Assembly (NCBI RefSeq): GCF_008923245.1
Contig: NZ_WBOS01000007.1
Coordinates: 101,617-165,616, forward strand
DNA from: Cytobacillus depressus
GTDB taxonomy: Bacteria; Bacillota; Bacilli; Bacillales; Cytobacillaceae
Length of the DNA: 64,000 bases
Direction of reading: 5' to 3'
This document shows, piece after piece, positions 9,434-17,702 of the stretch. The notes below the pieces were generated by a model. It had not been told where the DNA came from. It made no database searches and saw only the letters and a list, made by a program, of their open reading frames with translations. Positions within the stretch are counted from its first letter, which is position 1, and every line of letters starts with the position of its first letter. Both the position numbers and the translations under genes were made by a program.

Positions 9434-11368
9434 ATGAAAACAAAAATTGCGATTGTTGGTCGGGGTGAATTTATAAATCTAGCGAGAAATTCAACGATGA
9501 AATTTAAAAATAGCGATATTGAAATTACCGTTTTTGATTGTGCAGGGGACTTGTCCATTACACTCCCAAGAATATTAACTAAATTAGAAGAAAATGAAAC
9601 AGACATGGTCATTACGGGACATTTTATTAAGATCTTTCTTGAAAAACGGACCAGCATTCCCGTCATAAAATTGAAAGTCACCCCTATCGATATTTTGTTG
9701 GCTATCCAGAAATCCTTACCCTTTTCAAACAAAATAGCCATTGTTTTAGCTGACCTCGAAGAACTTAAATACGATTACTCTATCCTAGAAGAACTTTTAC
9801 AAGTACAACTTCATTACTTTAGCTACAATACACAAACTGAGTTACGACTAAGAATTGAAAATTTTTCAAAATCAAAAGGAACTATTATCAGTACTGGATT
9901 TGGGGTGGCTTTTGCCAAAGAATATGGTATTAAAGGAACATTGATTTATTCCGAAGTAAGTATCATTGCTTCTATTGAACGTGCAATGGAAATTATTCAC
10001 TTTAAAAGGGCAGAAGAAAAACAAAGACAGCAGCTTAAGGCAGTCATTGACTCCGTACGAGATGGAATTATCGCAACAGATGAACAAGATAAGATCACGA
10101 TTTTTAATGAGTCAGCTTGGAACCTTCTTAATATAGAAAAAAATAATATTGTCGGTGAAAGGCTGTTAAAAATAGTCCCGAATCGCTCCCTTCGAGAAAT
10201 TACCAAAGATGAGGCATTTCAAAATAAAATTATTAATTTTGACCACGTTACCTTAAACCTTAGCAAAGTTGCTGTTACTCAAAAAGGAACAAAAATCGGC
10301 AATATCATCACCTTGCAAGATATTTCGGAAATCCAAAAAATCGAACAAAATTATAGGGTTGAGATCGAATCAAAAGGATTAGTGGCCAAAAACGAATTTA
10401 AAGATATTATTTATGAAAGTAAAATCATTCATGAAACAATAGAAAGAGCTAAAAAGTTTGCAAAAACAGATTCTACTATTTTGATTACTGGTGAATCTGG
10501 AACAGGTAAGGAATTAATAGCACAGAGTATTCATAATCATAGCTACAGGAAGTCATACCCATTCGTCGCTATCAGTTGTGCCGCGTTACCTGAAACACTA
10601 CTGGAAAGTGAACTGTTCGGTTATGAAAAAGGAGCATTTACAGGAGCTGCAAAAAATGGAAAAAAGGGATTATTCGAACTTGCTCACCATGGAACCCTTT
10701 TCTTAGACGAGGTCAACTCTATTTCACCTCATTTTCAAGCAAGATTGTTAAGAGTTCTACAAGAAAAGGAAGTCGTTCGGATTGGCGGTCATAAAGTCAT
10801 TCCAGTAAATATTAGAATTATCGCCGCAGCAAATGAGAATTTAATATGCTTAGTACAGGAGAATAAATTTCGAGCTGACTTATATTATCGTCTTAATGTT
10901 TTAAAAATCAATCTTCCTCTTTTAAGACAGCGGGCGGAAGATATTATCCCTCTTGCCAAACAATTTATATTTCAAAATCGAAAAGAACTATATCGTCAAA
11001 TTGAGCCTTATATAGAGGAAATATTCGCTAAATTACTAGTGTATAAGTATCCTGGAAATGTCAGAGAGCTTTACAATATTCTTGAGCGATTTACCATTCT
11101 AGCAGAAGTTAACAGAAATGATTTAGATTATTATAAACAGCTTTTAGAAGAGTGTATCGAAGAAATTCAAGATCATCATTTGGCTACAGATGAAAGAATT
11201 GTATTTGCGCTAAAGGATAACTATAAAGATAGTTTAATTGAGGCAGAAAAGTCTATTATTAAGAAATTCTTAGATATGCAAAAAGGTGATCGAACAGCTT
11301 TAGCAGAAGAGCTTGGAATCGGCAGAACGACATTATATAGGAAATTAAAGGAGTTAAATATTAGATAA
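9434..11368 (+). CDS. Sigma-54-dependent activator with PrpR-type sensor domain
   Basis: About 644 aa. Residues 1-190 resemble the PrpR N-terminal sensor (KIAIVGRGEFINLA, then the IISTGFGVAFAKEYG end). A PAS domain follows at about 200-310. The AAA+ module has Walker A GESGTGKE, the sigma-54-contacting GAFTGA loop, Walker B LFLDEV, and arginine-finger region YRLNVL. The C-terminus is a Fis-type helix-turn-helix. I use the ATG at 9434 with GGAGG just upstream. Transcribed away from the amide operon across a 200-bp region containing the -24/-12 promoter, it is almost certainly that operon's activator. The effector is unknown; PrpR relatives sense small acyl or carboxylate metabolites. Confidence 0.92.
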   Translation: MKTKIAIVGRGEFINLARNSTMKFKNSDIEITVFDCAGDLSITLPRILTKLEENETDMVITGHFIKIFLEKRTSIPVIKLKVTPIDILLAIQKSLPFSNKIAIVLADLEELKYDYSILEELLQVQLHYFSYNTQTELRLRIENFSKSKGTIISTGFGVAFAKEYGIKGTLIYSEVSIIASIERAMEIIHFKRAEEKQRQQLKAVIDSVRDGIIATDEQDKITIFNESAWNLLNIEKNNIVGERLLKIVPNRSLREITKDEAFQNKIINFDHVTLNLSKVAVTQKGTKIGNIITLQDISEIQKIEQNYRVEIESKGLVAKNEFKDIIYESKIIHETIERAKKFAKTDSTILITGESGTGKELIAQSIHNHSYRKSYPFVAISCAALPETLLESELFGYEKGAFTGAAKNGKKGLFELAHHGTLFLDEVNSISPHFQARLLRVLQEKEVVRIGGHKVIPVNIRIIAAANENLICLVQENKFRADLYYRLNVLKINLPLLRQRAEDIIPLAKQFIFQNRKELYRQIEPYIEEIFAKLLVYKYPGNVRELYNILERFTILAEVNRNDLDYYKQLLEECIEEIQDHHLATDERIVFALKDNYKDSLIEAEKSIIKKFLDMQKGDRTALAEELGIGRTTLYRKLKELNIR

Positions 11369-11395
11369 GCTAGCAAAAAGTGACTCCAAATCTAT

Positions 11396-11446
11396 AAAAG
11401 GTGTTAGTCTTCTCCCCTAGAACGGGCAGTGACTAACACCTTTTTA
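11396..11446. terminator. Bidirectional rho-independent terminator
   Basis: AAAGGTGTTAGTC and GACTAACACCTTT form a 13-bp stem with A-rich and T-rich flanks, between the convergent activator gene and the MIP channel gene. Confidence 0.88.
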
Positions 11447-11450
11447 ATTT

Positions 11451-12215
11451 TTATTTTGCTACTTCATTATGAATAGTTTCATTCGCTAGCGGTAATTCTC
11501 TCGTACCAACAATGTAGTTATAAGTAAATGCAGCAGCCATCGCACCAATAATAGGCCCAATTACATAAATAGGAAATTGAATCCAGTTAATATTGCCACC
11601 TAATAGACTATCTACAATATATGGACCAAATGTTCTTGCAGGATTAAATGATGCCCCTGTAGCTCCAGCAGTCATCATGATAATCCCTCCGACTGTTAAA
11701 CCAATTACAAGCCCTCCCCATTCCTTTGGAGCCCGAGAATCTACGGCAATGCCCATGATCACGAACATGAGTATAAACGCTGCAATGGCTTCAATCACGA
11801 TACCCTGAAAATAGCCGGTAGATGGCGCAAGGACAGTGGCCCCTAAATTACCTAAAAGCACTCCGTCCATGCCTAGAACCGTTACGATTCCGAACGCGCC
11901 AATGGCACCACCTACACATTGTGCAATGAGGTATGGCACTACTTCCTTCCATGGAAAATGACCAGTCGAAGCTAAAGCCATCGTAACAGCTGGATTAATA
12001 TGACAGCCAGATACTCTGCCTATTGAGTAAATCATCGCCATAACAACAATCGCAAACGCGAAACTAATTACTCCTATATCTGCCAACGTTGTAGACTCGT
12101 TATTATTAGCCGTAATAATTCCATTAAAGGCAGCTGTTCCAGGACCAATAAGAACTAGTAAAGCAGTACCAATCCCTTCAGCAAAACAACGTTTGAAAAG
12201 GCTGGGTGTCTCCAT
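11451..12215 (-). CDS. MIP-family channel (aquaporin/glycerol-facilitator type)
   Basis: 254 aa, six spans and two half-helices with NPA motifs at residues 75-77 and 192-194. The second motif reads NPART; classical glycerol facilitators have NPARD, so substrate preference (water, small neutral solutes, possibly methanol or formaldehyde hydrate) is open. GGTGG lies 6 nt before the ATG at 12215; an in-frame GTG precedes it. It follows the formaldehyde dehydrogenase gene by 12 bp and shares its sigma-54 promoter, which suggests that the channel admits the enzyme's substrate or a precursor. Confidence 0.88.
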   Translation of the reverse strand: METPSLFKRCFAEGIGTALLVLIGPGTAAFNGIITANNNESTTLADIGVISFAFAIVVMAMIYSIGRVSGCHINPAVTMALASTGHFPWKEVVPYLIAQCVGGAIGAFGIVTVLGMDGVLLGNLGATVLAPSTGYFQGIVIEAIAAFILMFVIMGIAVDSRAPKEWGGLVIGLTVGGIIMMTAGATGASFNPARTFGPYIVDSLLGGNINWIQFPIYVIGPIIGAMAAAFTYNYIVGTRELPLANETIHNEVAK

Positions 12216-12227
12216 CACCGGCCACCA

Positions 12228-13442
12228 TTATTTCACAAGTCCATGAGGATCAATTACATACTTTCTTGCAGCCCCTTTATCAAACTCTTCGTACCCCATT
12301 GGAGCTTCATCTAAGGAAATAACCGTGGCATTTACAGCCTTCGCAATCTGTGCTTTTCCACTTAAAATAGCTTGCATCAAGTCACGATGGTATTGCATGA
12401 CCGGTGTTTGTCCCGTAACGAAAGTATGAGCTTTTGCCCATCCTAACCCAAGTCGAACTCTTAATGTACCAATTTTAGCATCTTCATCAACTCCACCCGG
12501 ATCACCCGTTACATAAAGACCTGGAATACCAAGACGTCCCCCTGCACGTGTAACCTGCATGATAGAATTTAATACGGTTGCTGGCGCTTCCACAGCATTC
12601 GCTCCATGTGCAGACGCTTCAAAGCCTACGCAGTCAACAGCACAATCCACCTCTGGAATCCCTAAAATTTGATCAATTTGCTCACCTAAATTTGGGTGTT
12701 CACGAAGATTTACTGTTTCACAGCCAAAGCTTCTTGCCTGTGCAAGTCTTTCACTATTTAAATCCCCGACGATGACGACAGCTGCACCTAATAGCTGGGC
12801 AGAGTGTGCAGCCGCGAGCCCAACTGGACCAGCTCCTGCAATATATACAGTCGATCCCGGTTTAACACCTGCGCTCACTGCTCCATGATAGCCTGTTGGA
12901 AAAATGTCAGAGAGCATCGTTAAATCTTTAATTTTTTCCATCGCTTGATCTTTATCTGGGAATTTAAGTAATTGGAAATCGGCGTATGGAACCATAACAT
13001 ATTCAGACTGACCGCCTACCCATCCACCCATGTCAACATAGCCATAAGCTGAACCTGGTCGATCAGGGTTTACGTTTTCGCAAATATGTGTGTTCTGCTC
13101 TTTACAGCTCCGGCAACGTCCACAGGCAATATTAAACGGAACAGACACAAGATCGCCTTTTTTGATGAATTCCACATCACGGCCGACTTCAATTACTTCT
13201 CCAGTTATTTCATGCCCAAGCACAAGTCCCATTGGAGCAGTTGTTCTCCCTCTAACCATATGCTGATCGCTACCACAAATATTTGTAGTTACAACTTTTA
13301 AGATAACACCATGATCACACTTACGACCAACATTGAGTGGATTTACTCCAGGTCCATCTCTCAAAACTAAATCTGGATAACCTATGTCCATTACCTCAAC
13401 TTTACCAGGTCCCATATACGCTACTGCTCTATTTCCAGCCAT
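12228..13442 (-). CDS. fdhA: Glutathione-independent formaldehyde dehydrogenase, zinc MDR family
   Basis: 404 aa. The sequence has the features of the Pseudomonas putida-type formaldehyde dehydrogenase/dismutase: NICGSDQHMVRGRTTAP with catalytic-zinc C56, GHE at 77-78, and structural-zinc cysteines at 107, 110, 113 and 121. The Rossmann motif is AGAGPVGLAAA. The extended VNPDRPGSAYGYVDMGGW insertion distinguishes this group from ordinary alcohol dehydrogenases. It oxidises formaldehyde (or dismutates aldehydes) with tightly bound NAD. A strong GGGGAGG precedes the ATG. It is the first gene of a two-gene operon under a sigma-54 promoter. Other aldehydes are possible substrates. Confidence 0.88.
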   Translation of the reverse strand: MAGNRAVAYMGPGKVEVMDIGYPDLVLRDGPGVNPLNVGRKCDHGVILKVVTTNICGSDQHMVRGRTTAPMGLVLGHEITGEVIEVGRDVEFIKKGDLVSVPFNIACGRCRSCKEQNTHICENVNPDRPGSAYGYVDMGGWVGGQSEYVMVPYADFQLLKFPDKDQAMEKIKDLTMLSDIFPTGYHGAVSAGVKPGSTVYIAGAGPVGLAAAHSAQLLGAAVVIVGDLNSERLAQARSFGCETVNLREHPNLGEQIDQILGIPEVDCAVDCVGFEASAHGANAVEAPATVLNSIMQVTRAGGRLGIPGLYVTGDPGGVDEDAKIGTLRVRLGLGWAKAHTFVTGQTPVMQYHRDLMQAILSGKAQIAKAVNATVISLDEAPMGYEEFDKGAARKYVIDPHGLVK

Positions 13443-13490
13443 CTTTATTCCTCCCCTTTAAAATAAATATAAATCAATCAATCTTTATAC

Positions 13491-13508
13491 TTGCAATTAT
13501 TGTGCCAA
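13491..13508 (-). promoter_or_regulatory. Sigma-54 (-24/-12) promoter of fdhA-MIP operon
   Basis: The minus strand reads TTGGCACAATAATTGCAA, with GG and GC separated by exactly 10 bp. The start site would be about 13481, giving a 39-nt leader to fdhA. The adjacent divergent gene is a sigma-54 activator. Confidence 0.9.
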
Positions 13509-13558
13509 TTAGAAATTCCTTTAAAATCAACATTTTTAAGATTGAAAAATATGTATGC

Positions 13559-13575
13559 TGTTCAGAACATGAACA
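13559..13575. promoter_or_regulatory. Candidate upstream activator site (TGTTC-N7-GAACA)
   Basis: A perfect 5-bp-arm palindrome about 60 bp upstream of the -24 element of fdhA, a normal distance for an enhancer-binding protein dimer. A looser TGT-N11-ACA element follows at 13581-13596. Binding by the AcoR-type activator is inference. Confidence 0.45.
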
Positions 13576-13714
13576 ACAAGTGTCCTATTTTGTTACAAGA
13601 TAGACATATTATTTAATATTTTTAAAATAATGGAATAATAGTATAATTAATGGAGGTAATTATTTTCATACATAGATTGGCAGCGGGGGATGTTTATTTA
13701 AGGGGGTAAAGATA

Positions 13715-15487
13715 TTGATATCATCCGTCAATCTTTTAAATCAAGGGAAAATCATTGATCTTTCATGGAAGCGATGTCATACGTTTGGACTTTCACCCAC
13801 CGGTCCTGTAAATGATATCTTATTTACGGGCAAGAAATTGCAAAAAGTACTAAAAAAGAATGAATATTTGATAAAACATACAACGGCCATTTTAGAAAAG
13901 CTTTATCCAACCATTCATTCGAGTGGACTTGTTACAGTGATTGTGGACCGTAATGGAACAATTATTCATAAAATAGGTAAACTCGATATCGATGAATCCT
14001 TTGACCATTTTCCAATTGGCTCAAATTGGTCAGAGGAAATTAAAGGGACAAACGCGATTGGGCTAGCCATTTATGAGAAAAAAAGCATCATTACCCACGC
14101 AGAACATCACTTCTATGTTAAAAATCACTTTCTTACATGTGCGGCAAGTCCCATTTTTTCTCCAAGTGGCGATTTTATCGGAGCGGTTAATATTAGCGCA
14201 AGGAAAGAGTTATTTCATCCATCGATGGTTTCTTTAGCAAGCATGATTGTAGAAGCTGTACAAAATCGCTTACTTATGGATCGTGTAAAGCAAGAAAAAC
14301 TTTTAGCATTAAAAGAAATGGAATATGCGGCAAATATATGTTTAACTCCCCATCTTACACTCGATCATGAAAGAAGAATCATCCGGGCAAATCAGCCCGC
14401 TCGGCAATTATTAGGCAGTGATTGTATTGGACAAGAGTTTCATATGAAAGACGGCTATTCAGTTGATATAACAGATGATCAGTCAAATAAAGTTTTTCGT
14501 TCCGTTGTTTCCTTACATAGAAATAGCAAAAAAACTCTCAGTGACCAAAATCTTTATACAATCACTGACATTATTGGCTCTTGTGAAAAAATAGTAAGCG
14601 TAAGGAAAATGGTAAAAAAAGCTGCCTTATCAGACTACCCTATCATCATTTATGGAGAAAGCGGAACAGGTAAGGAATTAATTGCACAATCTTTACATTC
14701 AACTGGACCACGTAAAATAAAACCATTTATTGCGGTTAATTGCAGCGCCATTCCTGAAAGTTTGATTGAGAGTGAATTATTTGGCTACGAACGAGGTGCT
14801 TTTACAGGTGCGAAGCGGGAAGGAGCAACCGGTAAATTCGAAGCGGCTGACGGTGGTACGATATTCCTTGATGAAATTGGTGACATGCCTTTGAAGGCGC
14901 AGGCAGCCTTGCTCCGAGTTTTACAAGAAAAGTCGGTAACCCGAATTGGTGGAGATACAGTTAGAGTGATAGATACAAGAGTAATAGCGGCAACAAATAA
15001 AAATTTGCGCGAAGAAGTACAAGCGGGAAGATTTAGAGGGGATTTATACTATCGGTTAAGAGGTATTTTTATTACCCTACCTCCTCTGCGCAACAGAACC
15101 GACATTATCGAGCTAGCAGAGCATTTAATAACAGAGTTAGATAGCCCATTTATTCGTTTATCCAACGATGCGAAGCAAAAACTAATCTCCTACCATTGGC
15201 CAGGTAATATACGGGAACTAAAAAGTGTTCTTATGCAGGCATCTTTTTTTGCAGAGGATCATGAAATTAATGGTAAGGATTTACATTTTGAAGATGAGTT
15301 TGAACGGCAGCCTAGTCTTGGAGATTCTGAAGTAAATACTTCCCTTTCTCTGATGGACACTGAAAAATCTGCAATCTTAAAGGCGTTACATTCTGTAGAA
15401 TGGAATATTACTAGAGCTGCTAACATTTTACAAATTAGTCGAAATACACTATACATGAAAATAAGAAAATATAATTTAAGGCAATAG
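13715..15487 (+). CDS. Sigma-54-dependent activator, AcoR type
   Basis: About 590 aa. The N-terminus (LSWKRCHTFGLSPTGPV) and a GAF domain around residues 60-190 resemble AcoR and AcxR-like regulators. The AAA+ domain has Walker A GESGTGKE, the GAFTGA loop and LDEIGDMP; a Fis-type helix-turn-helix ends the protein (TRAANILQISRNTLYMKI). The start is TTG 13715 with AGGGGG about 9 nt upstream. It diverges from fdhA, so it is the likely activator of the formaldehyde dehydrogenase/channel operon, responding through GAF to an aldehyde or alcohol (inference). Confidence 0.9.
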   Translation: MISSVNLLNQGKIIDLSWKRCHTFGLSPTGPVNDILFTGKKLQKVLKKNEYLIKHTTAILEKLYPTIHSSGLVTVIVDRNGTIIHKIGKLDIDESFDHFPIGSNWSEEIKGTNAIGLAIYEKKSIITHAEHHFYVKNHFLTCAASPIFSPSGDFIGAVNISARKELFHPSMVSLASMIVEAVQNRLLMDRVKQEKLLALKEMEYAANICLTPHLTLDHERRIIRANQPARQLLGSDCIGQEFHMKDGYSVDITDDQSNKVFRSVVSLHRNSKKTLSDQNLYTITDIIGSCEKIVSVRKMVKKAALSDYPIIIYGESGTGKELIAQSLHSTGPRKIKPFIAVNCSAIPESLIESELFGYERGAFTGAKREGATGKFEAADGGTIFLDEIGDMPLKAQAALLRVLQEKSVTRIGGDTVRVIDTRVIAATNKNLREEVQAGRFRGDLYYRLRGIFITLPPLRNRTDIIELAEHLITELDSPFIRLSNDAKQKLISYHWPGNIRELKSVLMQASFFAEDHEINGKDLHFEDEFERQPSLGDSEVNTSLSLMDTEKSAILKALHSVEWNITRAANILQISRNTLYMKIRKYNLRQ

Positions 15488-15643
15488 CCCTTTTCATTTT
15501 TCAATACTTTATGGTTAGATACTTAATTTAATCAAACTTCCTTAGATAACTTTTTACAATCAGCATATAACGATGAAATAATGAAAAGTAGATTAGATTA
15601 CCATGCAATGAGAAATGCCTCTTAAACATGGACAGCCATTGTA

Positions 15644-15690
15644 AAATTGAAAGGCCGCCTGACTATACCTCCAGCGGCCTTTCAATTTCA
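15644..15690 (-). terminator. Terminator downstream of the BASS-transporter remnant
   Basis: AAATTGAAAGGCCGC pairs with GCGGCCTTTCAATTT, a 15-bp stem with T-rich flanks on both sides. It directly abuts the stop of the truncated gene at 15688, and also terminates the plus-strand activator if read through. Confidence 0.85.
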
Positions 15691-15882
15691 AATACTTTTC
15701 CTTTTTTGCACGTGTGAACTCAGTAAATCTCGGGTATCTTTCACCGGCTTTTTCGCCCAAAACGTAGCGAGAATAGGGCCTGCGATATTATGCCAGACAG
15801 CACCAAGGACACTAGGTAGCGCAGCGAGTGGTCCTAAATGTGCGGTGGCTAAAAGTAACCAATTCTCCAATGATAAAACTTA
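15688..15882 (-). pseudogene. C-terminal remnant of a bile acid:sodium symporter (BASS) family transporter
   Basis: About 60 codons reading ENWLLLATAHLGPLAALPSV then LGAVWHNIAGPILATFWAKK, matching the last helix and tail of BASS transporters (consensus ..PSVVFSVWHNISGSLLASYW..). A stop lies four codons upstream of the TTG, and no start with a binding site exists, so the rest of the roughly 320-aa gene is gone. The gene's own terminator is kept. No function is expected. Confidence 0.65.
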
Positions 15883-15939
15883 TAAACGGCTACTTTTTCT
15901 TTGTCCCTTGTTTTACTTAATGACTATTCCTACATGTTG

Positions 15940-16254
15940 CTATGACGTTAATTTCAATCCAACGGCTGCACCGAGCACTAGAAAAATAAAAAATATCCGT
16001 TTCCAATCTTTAGACTCCCCATATAAAATCATACCTAAAACTGCTCCCCCCGAGGCCCCAATGCCTGTCCAAATGGCATATGCCGTTCCCATTGGCAATT
16101 CTTCCATGGCAAAGGCAAGTAATAGAAAGCTACCGCCAAATCCAGCAAAGAGCATAAATAAGGATTGCCAATTTCTATTTTTATGAAGACTGCTTATCAT
16201 TGTTACACCAAACATCTCCAGCACTCCCGCCAATATGAGATAAATCCAGCTCAC
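15940..16254 (-). CDS. SMR-family exporter subunit (YkkD-like, guanidinium-type)
   Basis: 104 aa, four spans, starting [20 protein letters not shown] with the essential membrane Glu (E13) of the small multidrug resistance family. It overlaps the upstream SMR gene by 4 bp (ATGA), so the two are made together and probably form a heterodimer as YkkC-YkkD do. Control by a guanidine-I riboswitch marks it as a guanidinium exporter (Gdx-type) rather than a drug pump. Confidence 0.88.
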   Translation of the reverse strand: MSWIYLILAGVLEMFGVTMISSLHKNRNWQSLFMLFAGFGGSFLLLAFAMEELPMGTAYAIWTGIGASGGAVLGMILYGESKDWKRIFFIFLVLGAAVGLKLTS

Positions 16255-16595
16255 AGTGAGGACTCCCCCTTTCTTTCATGATCTTCATCCTTAGTAACAA
16301 GCTTTAGTCCGATGACTCCAGTTAATAAAATCAAAACAAGAATAAGCTTCGAAACTTTAAAAGGCTCCCCGAAGAAAACAATTTCTGATAATACAGTTCC
16401 AGCTGTCCCCATCCCTACAAACACAGCATAAACCGTTCCAACCGGCAACTTCTTTCCAGCATTAATCAACAAATAAAAACTAATAATAATTGAAATAACC
16501 GTTCCTGCCCATGTCCATACATCATCTGCATGTTTTAGACCAATGACCCAGAATACTTCAAAAAAGGCTGCAATAAAAACCTTTAGCCAATTCAT
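16251..16595 (-). CDS. SMR-family exporter subunit (YkkC-like, guanidinium-type)
   Basis: About 114 aa, four spans, with the conserved Glu in [13 protein letters not shown] and the [16 protein letters not shown] helix of Gdx/SugE-like SMR proteins. GGAGGG precedes the second ATG (16595) by a normal distance; the first ATG at 16601 abuts the site. It is the first gene after the guanidine-I riboswitch and coupled by overlap to the second SMR subunit. The role is export of guanidinium in exchange for protons. Confidence 0.88.
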   Translation of the reverse strand: MNWLKVFIAAFFEVFWVIGLKHADDVWTWAGTVISIIISFYLLINAGKKLPVGTVYAVFVGMGTAGTVLSEIVFFGEPFKVSKLILVLILLTGVIGLKLVTKDEDHERKGESSL

Positions 16596-16617
16596 GTTCA
16601 TCCCTCCATTTTTTCAC

Positions 16618-16746
16618 CAAAACAAAAAGCCTAAGAGATTTCTGTTAAACAGTCATCTCCCAGGCTTTTATCCTTCCGTGGCACAGGCTTTGCCTGTGAG
16701 TTTTCTCTCGGACCAGACCAGTAAAAAGCTGCGGAACCCTAGAAAA
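16618..16746 (-). promoter_or_regulatory. Guanidine-I (ykkC) riboswitch with terminator
   Basis: Read on the minus strand, the conserved ykkC core appears in order: CTAGGGTTCCG, ACTGGTC..GGTCCGAGAGAAAAC, an ACAGGC/GCCTGT stem, CACGGAAGGATAAAAGCC and CTGGGAGA. The last segment (16655-16669) is also the 5' arm of a terminator whose 3' arm ATCTCTTAGGC plus T-run lies at 16620-16641. Guanidinium binding would hold the segment in the aptamer and switch transcription on, the known mechanism of this class. Controls the two SMR genes. Confidence 0.95.
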
Positions 16747-16897
16747 CATTTTTATGCATTTCATTTTATTATATTTAATAATCAAACGAATTCAAGTTGT
16801 ACATTAAGTGATTTTTGCAGAAAAACAGAGTCATTCATTATGATTCCTTAATTATTCTCTCCTATTCTTTTATTTCCACTATATTTTACTCATCAAA

Positions 16898-17520
16898 CTA
16901 GAACTTCCAAATAACGAAAAAGATTAATATTATTAGGAGACATCCTCCTCCTAACGAAGTGAGAATTTGTTTCCAAAAAATCACCTCATCCCTCTCTTCC
17001 CTAAATTTTTCAACGATACTTATATTAACCTCTTCGAATTGGGATAAACGCCACCATTTAATAAAGCTTAGATGAAATGTTTTAATTTCCTTTTTCCCTC
17101 CTCTAGGGCTGTAAATCTTAATAGTTGCATCCTCGATAATAAATTGATGTTCATTAGAAAAATCGGAACTTTCCTCAGTAAATGGAATGGACAATCGGGT
17201 TAATTCCGATCGAACCCGATCAGCTAGTATTCGCTTTGACGTATTATTTATCACCATCACCCGTCCATTTACATATAATCGATAAACAAAAATGATAATG
17301 GCAATTATTATTGAAATAATTAGTGGGAAAGTGACATCCATTTCATAAAAATGATTTGCAGAAAGTAACGTTTGACTAATAAAACCTGTATAAGTGAATA
17401 GAGATTCAACCTTTGATTTGAAAGCAATCCCCTTATAAAGTTGAACTCTAAAAGCTTCATAAAAGCTTAGTAATGATCCACTCCAGTGATGATTAATAAG
17501 CCGATCAAAAATTCATCCAT
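16898..17520 (-). pseudogene. Unrecognised two-TM protein gene with a one-base frameshift near its start
   Basis: The intact 147-codon stretch (17341-16898) has a span at each end around a soluble middle (VINNTSKRILADRV ... WWRLSQFEEVNISIVE). Its ATG at 17341 has no Shine-Dalgarno, but the frame stays open upstream for about 58 more codons with no start codon. At 17518-17520 there is an ATG with AGGAGA 7 nt upstream, whose frame stops after 17 codons. One extra base in the T-run at 17507-17511 would join the two into a protein of about 207 aa (MDEFFDRLINHHWSGSLLSF...). So this is either a frameshifted gene, a phase-variable tract or a sequencing error. The family is not recognised. Confidence 0.55.
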
Positions 17521-17702
17521 AAGTATCTCCTAGAATATCAAATCTATAAAACACTACAATTTTAACACAACCTACAAACAGAATTACAATTTTACCAGAT
17601 TTAGGAGAAAAATATTTATTTCATTCTACAATTATGCGAAAATAGAATTTAGTCAGTAAGCATACGATATAGAAAGAACATGAACGAAAAGAGGTTTTCT
17701 AC

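Noticed and set aside
15647..16186. 179-codon plus-strand ORF
   Set aside because: Antisense to the SMR gene and BASS remnant; those carry clear family motifs and good starts.
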